Assembly: GCA_036394195.1 (NCBI GenBank) | Contig: DASWFO010000238.1 | Location: 1 to 38,619 of the forward strand | DNA: 38,619 nucleotides | Reading direction: 5' to 3' | Source of the DNA: DATJPD01 sp036394195 | GTDB taxonomy: Bacteria; Pseudomonadota; Alphaproteobacteria; CACIAM-22H2 | In this document: positions 16,710 through 23,646 of the stretch, piece by piece | Layout: each line of letters begins with the position of its first letter | Numbering within the stretch: the first letter of the stretch is position 1 | Notes under the pieces: generated by a model | Seen by the model: only the letters and a program-made list of their open reading frames with translations | Told to the model about the DNA's origin: nothing | Database searches by the model: none | Program-made: the position numbers and the translations under genes

Positions 16710-17189
16710 ATGGCTGTCTTTCACCTGAACGCGAGCTGCATCAGGACGGTGTTGGCGGCGAGCAGTCTGGTGCTGCTCGCCGCCTGCGCCGGTCCCGCCG
16801 AGGGCCCCGCCTCGCCGGCCTACGGCGCGGCTGCGCCCATACCGCCGGCCCCCGGGACGCCATCGCCCCGCGAGCCGTCGGTGGCGATCGCCCCCGCCCC
16901 ACCAACGCCCGCGACGCCGCCTCAGGACGTGCAGCGCCTGATCGGCCTCAAGGGCGAGGCGCTGCGCCAGTGGATGGGCGACACCGTGTTCGTGCGCCAC
17001 GACGGCATTGCCGAGATCTGGCGGTTCGCGACCGACACGTGCTTTCTCGACGTGTTCCTCTATCGGGAGCGCGACGGGTTGCGGGTCGCGCATCTGGACG
17101 CGCGCACGCGCAACGGCAATCAGCGCGTCGTCCCGCAGACCTGCTACGGCAGCATTCTGGCCAGCCGGAAAAAACCGTCGTCGAGCTGA
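16710..17189 (+). CDS. small lipoprotein of unknown function
   Basis: A 159-aa protein with a lipoprotein signal (SSLVLLAAC, Cys26), a Pro/Ala-rich linker (about residues 28-72) and a compact C-terminal domain of about 80 residues with LIGLKGEALRQWMGD, a DGIAEIWRFATDTCFLDVFL strand pair and a second Cys in QTCYG. The layout (L-x-G ... L ... IW-x-aromatic ... C-x-L) recalls small SmpA/BamE-like envelope lipoproteins, but I do not recognise it. It starts 39 bp after the bactofilin gene on the same strand and is convergent with nth. Confidence 0.7.
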   Translation: MAVFHLNASCIRTVLAASSLVLLAACAGPAEGPASPAYGAAAPIPPAPGTPSPREPSVAIAPAPPTPATPPQDVQRLIGLKGEALRQWMGDTVFVRHDGIAEIWRFATDTCFLDVFLYRERDGLRVAHLDARTRNGNQRVVPQTCYGSILASRKKPSSS

Positions 17190-17191
17190 GT

Positions 17192-17839
17192 TCAGGGCTT
17201 CGCCAGCGCCGGCGTCTTGGCTTTGAAGGCGCAGATGTCGCGCACCACGCAGACCGGACAGTCCGGCTTGCGCGCCTTGCATACATAGCGCCCGTGCAGG
17301 ATCAGCCAGTGATGGGCGTCGCGCACGTATTTATCGGGCGTCACCTTCTCCAGCTTCTCTTCGACCTCGCGCGGCGTCTTGCCAGGCGCCAGGCCGGTGC
17401 GGTTGCCGACGCGGAAGATATGGGTATCGACCGCGATCGTGCGCTCGCCGAACGCCACGTTCAGCACCACGTTCGCCGTCTTGCGGCCCACCCCCGGCAG
17501 TTCCTCCAGGAGCTCGCGTGTACGCGGTACCTCGCCGCCGTGGCGCTCGATCAGCAACTTCGAGAGCGCGATCACGTTCTTCGCCTTCATGTTGAAAAGG
17601 CCGATGGTCTTGATGTGTTTCTTCAAGCCGGCCTCGCCGAGCTTCACCATTTTCTCCGGCGTATCCACGGTTTCGAACAGGGTCTTCGTCGCCTTGTTCA
17701 CGCCGGCATCGGTCGCCTGCGCCGACAGCACGACCGCCACCAGCAAGGTGTAGGGATTCTTGTGATTGAGCTCGGTGCGCGGCTCGGGCCGGTCGGTCGC
17801 CAGCCGGCGGTAAAACTCTTCGACAGCCTGCGGTTTCAT
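17192..17839 (-). CDS. nth: endonuclease III
   Basis: A 215-aa base-excision repair enzyme (DNA glycosylase and AP lyase for oxidised pyrimidines). The helix-hairpin-helix is LPGVGRKTANVV; Lys120 and Asp138 (VDTHIF) fall at the same numbers as the catalytic residues of E. coli Nth. The C-terminal 4Fe-4S loop is CKARKPDCPVCVVRDIC. The open frame extends to 17941, but the family start is the ATG at 17839. Confidence 0.96.
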   Translation of the reverse strand: MKPQAVEEFYRRLATDRPEPRTELNHKNPYTLLVAVVLSAQATDAGVNKATKTLFETVDTPEKMVKLGEAGLKKHIKTIGLFNMKAKNVIALSKLLIERHGGEVPRTRELLEELPGVGRKTANVVLNVAFGERTIAVDTHIFRVGNRTGLAPGKTPREVEEKLEKVTPDKYVRDAHHWLILHGRYVCKARKPDCPVCVVRDICAFKAKTPALAKP

Positions 17840-17981
17840 CGCGCGAGAGACTACCGGGAAGCCCGCCCGCGGGAAAGCGCCCCTCGAGTTGCGGCCACGG
17901 TCGTCGCGGCCGCCCGCGGGCCAGCCTGACCATTGGTCCACAGACCCCGTGGCCCGCGAGTCACGATGTGGCAGATGAATG

Positions 17982-18006
17982 ACTCGGTGTTTATTGCCGA
18001 GTTTTT
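17982..18006 (+). terminator. orphan terminator-like hairpin upstream of the phasin-like gene
   Basis: ACTCGG (17982-17987) pairs with CCGAGT (17997-18002), followed by TTTTT (18002-18006). It points along the plus strand, but no plus-strand gene lies before it, since nth runs the other way. It may end a short unannotated RNA or sit in a long leader. The rest of 17840-18089 shows no clear gene. Confidence 0.45.
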
Positions 18007-18089
18007 AGTCAATCACACGCATAGCACTGACCTGTGATCTGTTGCACACCCGCAAGCGTCGATTTCATTCTTCGAAGGAGGGAAAGTTC

Positions 18090-18539
18090 ATGGCAAAGCC
18101 TGGGCAAGAGGAAACGACAGAGACTGGTCGGCAATCCTCAGGTTCGTCGTCGTCGCAGTCGGCGAGCAGTCGCGACATGCCGTTTGGCGCGCGGGAGTTC
18201 CAGCAGGCCGGCCGCAATGCGCAATCCGCGGCGCGGAATGCCCAGCAGGCCGCGTCTGAGTTCATGTCCGGCACGTTGTTCGAGCCGTATTCCGAATTGT
18301 GGGGCGAGGTGGAATCGGCGACTCGGCAATGGGCCGATGGAATGCGAACGTCGCTCGAGCAGACGCTGAACGTCGCCTCGAAAGTGAACGAAACGTTCAT
18401 CAACGAGGCTAGGCGCACGTCGGACTTTTATCTGCGGTTCTGGGAGACGGGCGCGTCGCTCCAGCGATCGATGATGGGCAACGCGGGAAGCTGGGCGCGG
18501 CAGAGCACGCCGGGTCACCGGGCGCAAGCCGCGGAGTAG
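18090..18539 (+). CDS. phasin-like protein
   Basis: A 149-aa hydrophilic protein with an excellent ribosome site (AAGGAGGG, 6 nt before the ATG). The N-terminus is Ser/Gln-rich (about residues 1-45). The rest is predicted amphipathic helix with regular aromatics (LFEPYSELWGEVESATRQW, then FYLRFWETGASLQRSM), the look of granule-binding phasins. No polyhydroxyalkanoate synthase or depolymerase gene lies in the window, so the phasin call rests on composition and pattern alone. High expression is suggested by the strong ribosome site. Confidence 0.5.
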   Translation: MAKPGQEETTETGRQSSGSSSSQSASSRDMPFGAREFQQAGRNAQSAARNAQQAASEFMSGTLFEPYSELWGEVESATRQWADGMRTSLEQTLNVASKVNETFINEARRTSDFYLRFWETGASLQRSMMGNAGSWARQSTPGHRAQAAE

Positions 18540-18553
18540 ACCTGCCAGCAGAG

Positions 18554-18580
18554 AGAGCGGCGGCTCCCGGCCGCCGCTCT
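18554..18580 (+). terminator. hairpin terminator candidate after the phasin-like gene
   Basis: A perfect 11-bp stem, AGAGCGGCGGC (18554-18564) with GCCGCCGCTCT (18570-18580), loop TCCCG. Only a short TCTTG follows, so the terminator is GC-strong but T-poor. Confidence 0.45.
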
Positions 18581-18630
18581 TGCCCGCCCCGGATTGGCCT
18601 CGGCCCACCGCCGGGTCTATCCTTCCGCGC

Positions 18631-19113
18631 ATGAGCGAGCCCGCTTCTCCCGGCTTCGATGTTGTATTGCGGCCGCATCGCAGCCTGTCGCCGGCCGGCT
18701 TCTGGATCGTCATGGGCATCCTCGTGGTGTGGAGCTTCGTCGGCGGTATCGTGTTCCTGTCGGTGGGCGCCTGGCCGGTGATCGGCTTTTTCGGGATCGA
18801 CGTGGTTCTTGTCTATTGGGCGTTCCGCGCCAGTTACGGCGATCGGCGGGCACATGAGCGCCTGCGGCTGGACGGCGATACGCTCACCGTGCAGCGGGTC
18901 GACAAGCGCGGCGCCGAGGAGCGCTTCAGCTTCCCGTCATATTGGCTGCGGGTGACGATCGAAGAGCGGTCGACCGGCGATGGCCACGTCGTGCTCTCGA
19001 GCCACGGCCGGCATCTTGTCGTCGGCGCGTTCCTGCCCCCCGAAGAGCGCGCGGCCTTGGCGCGCGAGCTCTCGGATGCGCTCAGCCGGGCCCGGATGGC
19101 GCCGGCACGCTAG
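18631..19113 (+). CDS. DUF2244 membrane protein
   Basis: A 160-aa protein with two predicted transmembrane helices (about residues 22-65) and a cytosolic beta-rich end (for example RFSFPSYWLRVTIEE, GRHLVVGAFLPPEERAALA), which is the DUF2244 pattern of alphaproteobacteria. No function is known for the family. The stop codon overlaps that of the convergent PAS_5 gene by 4 bp. Confidence 0.8.
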   Translation: MSEPASPGFDVVLRPHRSLSPAGFWIVMGILVVWSFVGGIVFLSVGAWPVIGFFGIDVVLVYWAFRASYGDRRAHERLRLDGDTLTVQRVDKRGAEERFSFPSYWLRVTIEERSTGDGHVVLSSHGRHLVVGAFLPPEERAALARELSDALSRARMAPAR

Positions 19114-19616
19114 AGCGGCCGGTCGGCCGTGGTCGCGAGATAGAGGCCGACCAAGAGGTGATCCACCGCGCCGCGGTCGGGCCCGAGCGGCAGGATCAGC
19201 TTCGACGCCCGGATCCGCTTCATTTGCACCGACCGCGCCCGGGTGACGATGATTGGCCGGACGTTGCCGACCGCTTCCCGGTACTCGGCGCGCACCACCG
19301 CTTGCACGTCCGCCGCCAGCGAGCTGGTGCGCCGGCCGGTCAGATCGCGGCTGAAATAATCGGCGATGGTCGTCCCATAGACCCGATAGACGTAATCCGA
19401 TCCGCCGCCCTCGACCTCGAGCATCATGAGATTGCCGAGCCAGGGCCACAGTTCGATCACGTCGAAATCGCCGCGCCGGGGCAGCGGCCGGTGGGCCCGC
19501 TTGCGCTCCCAAAACCGATGGAGCTCGCGCAGCTTGGGATGAATGTCGCCAGCCTGCTCGACCGGTATCGCAACGCCGTCGCCGTCGTCCATATATCGGC
19601 CCCCGTTCGCCAACAT
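19110..19616 (-). CDS. PAS_5-family sensory-type protein (second copy)
   Basis: A 168-aa stand-alone PAS_5-type protein, distantly related to the one at 7443-7982. Shared features are the HRFWERKRAHRPLPRRGDFD opening, then GNLMMLEVE and DYVYRVYGTTIADYFSRDL. The ATG at 19616 comes 3 nt after the dapB stop, so it is probably translated from the dapB mRNA; a second in-frame ATG lies at 19592. Partner and ligand are unknown. Confidence 0.78.
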   Translation of the reverse strand: MLANGGRYMDDGDGVAIPVEQAGDIHPKLRELHRFWERKRAHRPLPRRGDFDVIELWPWLGNLMMLEVEGGGSDYVYRVYGTTIADYFSRDLTGRRTSSLAADVQAVVRAEYREAVGNVRPIIVTRARSVQMKRIRASKLILPLGPDRGAVDHLLVGLYLATTADRPL

Positions 19617-19619
19617 GAA

Positions 19620-20429
19620 TCAGGTAAGTCCCAGAACGTCTTTCATGCCGTACAGCCCGGGCCCGCGGCCGCGCGCCCATAAGGCCGCGCGCAGCGCCCC
19701 CCGGGCGTAGATCTGCCGGCTGGTCGCGCGGTGCGTGAGCTCGAGGCGCTCGGATTCGCCGCAGAACATGACGACATGGTCGCCAACCTCGCTGCCGCCG
19801 CGCAGGCTCGCAAAGCCGATGGCGCCCGGCTTGCGCGCCCCGATGTGGCCGTCGCGGCCCCGCACCGCCACGTCGGCGAGCTTCACGTTCCGCCCGCGCG
19901 CCGCGGCGTCGCCCAAGGCCAGCGCCGTGCCCGACGGCGCATCGACCTTGTGGCGGTGATGGATCTCGAAGATCTCGACGTCATAATCAGGACCGAGACT
20001 TGCCGCGACTCGCTCGGTGAGCGCTGTGAGAAGATTCACAGCCAGGCTCATGTTGGGCGAGCGCACGATCGCGGTCTGCTTGGCAGCCTCGGCGAGGGCT
20101 GCCTCATCGGCGGGCCCCAGCCCGGTCGTGCCGACGATCAGGACCTTGCCGTGCGTGGCGGCGAGTGCGGCGTGCGCCACGGTCGCCTTGGGTATCGTGA
20201 AGTCGATCACCGCATCCGCCGCCGCGAATAGCGCCGCGGCATCGCTGCCGATCTTCATCTGCACGGGGCTGAGCCCGGCCACCTCACCGAGATCGCGACC
20301 GATGGCGGGATTGCCCGGCGCCTCGGTGCCGCCGGCGATCACGCAGCCGGACGTCGCCGCGATCTCGCGCACGAGCATCTGCCCCATGCGCCCCGCGCAC
20401 CCGACCACGCCGATTCGATAACCGCTCAT
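19620..20429 (-). CDS. dapB: 4-hydroxy-tetrahydrodipicolinate reductase
   Basis: A 269-aa enzyme of lysine and diaminopimelate synthesis, reducing hydroxy-tetrahydrodipicolinate with NAD(P)H. The nucleotide site is GVVGCAGRMGQML; the catalytic block is FEIHHRHKVDAPSGTALALG; VGTTG and the C-terminal GMKDVLGL are typical. The ATG at 20429 was chosen (AGGGA 4 nt upstream, homologous start) over the open frame to 20459. It lies 69 bp after the DprE2-like gene on the same strand and is tightly followed by the PAS_5 gene. Confidence 0.96.
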   Translation of the reverse strand: MSGYRIGVVGCAGRMGQMLVREIAATSGCVIAGGTEAPGNPAIGRDLGEVAGLSPVQMKIGSDAAALFAAADAVIDFTIPKATVAHAALAATHGKVLIVGTTGLGPADEAALAEAAKQTAIVRSPNMSLAVNLLTALTERVAASLGPDYDVEIFEIHHRHKVDAPSGTALALGDAAARGRNVKLADVAVRGRDGHIGARKPGAIGFASLRGGSEVGDHVVMFCGESERLELTHRATSRQIYARGALRAALWARGRGPGLYGMKDVLGLT

Positions 20430-20498
20430 GTTTCCCTGCTCGAATTGCGGCGCATTCAATCACAGCCGCGTACGCGAGGCCAGCCCACAACGTCGTGT

Positions 20499-21251
20499 TT
20501 AAACGTTCAACTTCTTGAAAAATTTTTCTGGTATCGCGCACAAGATCATCATGATCAGGCGCCATGGTGCCGGAACATACGCCACTTCGCGCCCGTCGAG
20601 CGCGGCCTTCAGACACGCCGCACCAACCTTATCCGGATCGGCAAGAAGCGGCAGCCGATCGGAGCCGAAGGTCAAGGCGGTATCGACCGGACCGGGCTTG
20701 ATCGTGGTGACGCTCACACCCGAGCGCCACAGCCGGGCGCGCAGACCTTGCAGATAGGCGTGCAGGCCGGCTTTCGTTGCGCCATACACATAGTTCCTGA
20801 GCCGTCCGCGGTCGCCGGCGACCGATCCGATCACGACCACGCGGCCGCGCCGCTGTTCCTCGAACAGGATGGCCGCGCGCTGAAGGATCTGCACCGCCGC
20901 CGTGAAGTTCGTGTCGATGATGTCCTGGACCAGCCGCGGATCGGCGTCGATGACGGCTTGCGTCGGCATCACGGCGAAGGCGAGGAACAGGTTCAGCGTG
21001 GACGGACCGGCGAATGTCTTCGCGCGGTCGAACACCTGGGCGTGAGTCGCGGGGGCGCGGGCGTCGAACTCGACGACCTCCACCCGCTGATTGAAGCGGA
21101 CCCTGAGGTCCGCGGCCGTAGCTTCCAGATCGGACACATCGCGGCCGGCCAGCACGATGTTGGCGTTCGCCGCTGCCGCCGCACGCGCGAACGCGCGCGC
21201 GATCGTCGATGACGCACCGAGGATCAGCCATGTGTCCGGGACGGCGGTCAT
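20499..21251 (-). CDS. DprE2-like SDR reductase (polyprenyl-phospho-2-keto-pentose reductase)
   Basis: A 250-aa short-chain dehydrogenase. The cofactor motif is ILGASSTIARAFARA and the active-site motif YVYGATKAGLHAYLQGL (Tyr-x3-Lys). Both match DprE2, which with DprE1 epimerises decaprenyl-phosphoryl-ribose at C2' to arabinose. A basic, aromatic C-terminus (PEKFFKKLNV) may lie at the membrane. The ATG overlaps the DprE1-like stop (ATGA), so the two are translationally coupled. The function is inferred from pairing with DprE1- and UbiA-like genes; an SDR by itself would be ambiguous. Confidence 0.85.
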   Translation of the reverse strand: MTAVPDTWLILGASSTIARAFARAAAAANANIVLAGRDVSDLEATAADLRVRFNQRVEVVEFDARAPATHAQVFDRAKTFAGPSTLNLFLAFAVMPTQAVIDADPRLVQDIIDTNFTAAVQILQRAAILFEEQRRGRVVVIGSVAGDRGRLRNYVYGATKAGLHAYLQGLRARLWRSGVSVTTIKPGPVDTALTFGSDRLPLLADPDKVGAACLKAALDGREVAYVPAPWRLIMMILCAIPEKFFKKLNV

Positions 21252-22603
21252 CGCGGTGGCTTCAGGCCGAGACGGCGGGCCTGATCGGAGGTGAACACGG
21301 CGTCGGGATCGACCCGGCGCAACACCTCCTCGAACTGCGGCAGGCCGGGATACATGGCGCGCAGCGACGCCGGCGAGAGCAGCGCGTCCTTGGCCAGATA
21401 GATCCGGCCCCCGTGATCCAGCGTGATCGCTTCGAGCCGGCGCAAGAGCTCGTCCGTGCCCGGTCCGCGCGGAAAGTCGAGCGCCAGCGTATGGCCGCGG
21501 ATTGGAAATGACAGATACCCGCGTCCGGCGCGGCCGAGCGTCTTCAGCACGGCGAGGAACGAGGCTTTGCCGGCGCCGGCGATCGTCTCCAGGAGCTGGC
21601 GCAGCGCCACCGGTGCCGCAACGTCCGGGATCACCGCCTGGAACTGGTAGAAGCCGCGACGCCCGTAGATGCGGTTCCAGTCGCGGATCGAGTCGAGCGG
21701 ATAGAGGAACTCGGCGACGGACCGCAGCCGCTCGCGCCCGCCGGTGGGAACGCGGCGGAAATAAAGCTCGTTGAACGCCCGGATCGACCACCGGTTGAGC
21801 ACCACATGCGGCACGTCGACCGGCACCGCGCGCGCTTTGCGCGGGCGGAACGGCCGCTCCTCGGCGGCGAACTCCGCCGTCTCCAGCACGCCGCGGCCCA
21901 AGGACGCGCCGCGCGCCAATGCATCGATCCAGCCGACCGAAAATGTCGCGGTCTCGCGGATCTCGGTGAACGCCGTCAGAAAGTGATCGATGCTGGCCAT
22001 GCGTTGTTCGCGCACGGTCACGTTCGGCCGCGCCCCCGGCAGCAGCCGGAAGCACACGGATCGCAACAGCCCGGTGAGCCCCATGCCGCCGATAGTCGCG
22101 GCGAACAGCTCGGGATCGGTGTCGGCACTCACCCGCCGGGTGGTGCCGTCGGCCAGCAGCAGCTCGAACCAGCGCACATGATCGCCGAAGCTGCCGTGAC
22201 GATCGTGGTTCTTACCGTGAACGTCGGCGGCCACCGCACCTCCCACCGTCGCAAACGCGGTCCCCGGGCTCGCCGGGACCATCAGGCCGCGCGGCAGGAA
22301 CGTCGCGAGCAGATCGGCGAAGCTGATGCCCGGCTCGCACACGACTTCCGCGGTCCGCGGATCGAAGCCGAGCAGCCGGTTCAGCCGCGTGGTGAGGAGG
22401 ACGTGCCCACCGTCGTTCAGCGCCGAATCGCCGTACGCGCGGCCGCCGCCGCGCGCGATCAGGTCGCGCGGCCTGAGCTTGTCGGCCGCCTTGGCCTGGG
22501 CGAGGGCCGCCTCGATCTCGCGCGGGCGCTCGGGGCGGGCGGCCCGCACGCGCGCCGTGGAGCTGCGGCCCCAACCCGAGATCTCCATCTCTCGCCACGT
22601 CAT
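21248..22603 (-). CDS. DprE1-like FAD oxidase (polyprenyl-phosphoryl-ribose 2-oxidase)
   Basis: A 451-aa FAD-binding_4 oxidoreductase. The FAD block GTAFATVGGAVAADVHGKNH plus GSFGDHV closely follows mycobacterial DprE1, as do RGGGRAYGDSALN and the C-terminal VDPDAVFTSDQARRL. The catalytic lysine region IYLAKDAL is kept (Lys405), but the residue matching the benzothiazinone-reactive Cys387 of M. tuberculosis is Ala374 (HTLALDFP); the spacing to the lysine is the same 31 residues. The ATG at 22603 was chosen, 7 nt after the UbiA-like stop; the upstream open frame begins with TTG inside that gene. It is the middle gene of a three-gene operon. Confidence 0.88.
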   Translation of the reverse strand: MTWREMEISGWGRSSTARVRAARPERPREIEAALAQAKAADKLRPRDLIARGGGRAYGDSALNDGGHVLLTTRLNRLLGFDPRTAEVVCEPGISFADLLATFLPRGLMVPASPGTAFATVGGAVAADVHGKNHDRHGSFGDHVRWFELLLADGTTRRVSADTDPELFAATIGGMGLTGLLRSVCFRLLPGARPNVTVREQRMASIDHFLTAFTEIRETATFSVGWIDALARGASLGRGVLETAEFAAEERPFRPRKARAVPVDVPHVVLNRWSIRAFNELYFRRVPTGGRERLRSVAEFLYPLDSIRDWNRIYGRRGFYQFQAVIPDVAAPVALRQLLETIAGAGKASFLAVLKTLGRAGRGYLSFPIRGHTLALDFPRGPGTDELLRRLEAITLDHGGRIYLAKDALLSPASLRAMYPGLPQFEEVLRRVDPDAVFTSDQARRLGLKPPR

Positions 22604-22610
22604 CGGCGGG

Positions 22611-23495
22611 TCATCCGTAGAGCAGGGCGGCGAAGACCGCAATCCAGCCGAGGATCGACAGGATCAAAAATCGGTCGGTCAAGACAAGGTCGGTCGGCGA
22701 GCCCGACCGCTGCTCGACGAGTGCGATCTGCAGATAGCGAAGCACGCCGGCGGCGACGAACGGGGCCGTAAAATAGAGCTTGTCGGTGTGGAATTTGGCG
22801 ATCACCGCGGCATCGGTCGTGTAGATCAGATAGGACACGAGCAGGGCCGCCAGCACCACGCCAATGGCCGTGTCGACGAATTGCAGGTTATACGCGCCGA
22901 GCGCCGGGCGGTGGGCGTCGCCCGTCAGCTTCGCGAATTTGACCAGATCGTCACGCCGCTTGGCCAGCGCCAGGAACAGCGCCAGGAGAAAGGTGCAGAC
23001 GACGATCCACACCGTCGGTGCCACGCCGATGGCCGCCGACCCGACCTCGATCCGCAGCACGAAGCCGGTCGCCACGATCAGCACGTCGAGGATCGCGACG
23101 TGTTTCAGACGCGCCGAGTAGAGCACCGTCATCAGGACATACGCCAGCGCCAGGGCGGTCGCCAGCGGCGGCAGGAATATCTCGGCAATGGCGGCCCCGG
23201 CGACGCACAGCACGAGCGCCCACGCGAGGCCGACCTGCGGCGACACCGCCCCCGATGCGAGGGGGCGAAGGCGCTTGGCCGGGTGGAGACGGTCCGCCTC
23301 GCGGTCGCACCAGTCGTTGAACACGTAGATGGCACTGGAGAGCAGCGAGAAGGCGACCACCGCGGCCGCGACGAGGGCGAGATTGCGCGCATTCACCTCG
23401 CCCGGGGTGAAGAACAAGGGGGCTGCGACAAACCCGTTCTTGATCCATTGCTCGGGCCTGGCCAGGCGCAGAAGAGCCGGAATTTGGACGCTCAT
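22611..23495 (-). CDS. UbiA-family 5-phosphoribosyl-1-pyrophosphate:polyprenyl-phosphate transferase (DPPR synthase-like)
   Basis: A 294-aa membrane prenyltransferase-superfamily protein with about 8-9 helices. The first Asp-rich motif is NDWCDREADRLHP (Asn60, Asp61, Asp64, Asp68), followed by AKRLRPLASG; the second region is YSARLKHVAILDVL. These match DPPR synthase (Rv3806c), which moves phosphoribose from PRPP to decaprenyl phosphate, rather than ubiquinone UbiA. It is first in the operon with the DprE1- and DprE2-like genes. The Met at 23495 was chosen: a TTGTTC/TATAAG promoter ends 7 nt before it, so the mRNA may be leaderless. The upstream frame to 23765 is not conserved in style. Confidence 0.87.
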   Translation of the reverse strand: MSVQIPALLRLARPEQWIKNGFVAAPLFFTPGEVNARNLALVAAAVVAFSLLSSAIYVFNDWCDREADRLHPAKRLRPLASGAVSPQVGLAWALVLCVAGAAIAEIFLPPLATALALAYVLMTVLYSARLKHVAILDVLIVATGFVLRIEVGSAAIGVAPTVWIVVCTFLLALFLALAKRRDDLVKFAKLTGDAHRPALGAYNLQFVDTAIGVVLAALLVSYLIYTTDAAVIAKFHTDKLYFTAPFVAAGVLRYLQIALVEQRSGSPTDLVLTDRFLILSILGWIAVFAALLYG

Positions 23496-23502
23496 GTAAG
23501 GA

Positions 23503-23531
23503 CTTATACGAGGGCACGCGACGTCGAACAA
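23503..23531 (-). promoter_or_regulatory. promoter of the UbiA/DprE1/DprE2-like operon
   Basis: On the minus strand TTGTTC (23531-23526), 17 nt, TATAAG (23508-23503). Only 7 nt separate the -10 from the ATG at 23495, so the predicted start of transcription is at or next to the start codon. Confidence 0.6.
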
Positions 23532-23646
23532 GGATCGCCGGCAGGGCTCGGCGCGGAATAACGGGGCTGGCTTAAGCGTCATTCCCTTGCCCGCGCGTTT
23601 CACGTAAAAGGCCGCCCTGTTCCAGTTCCGGCGCCCCTTCCCCCTT

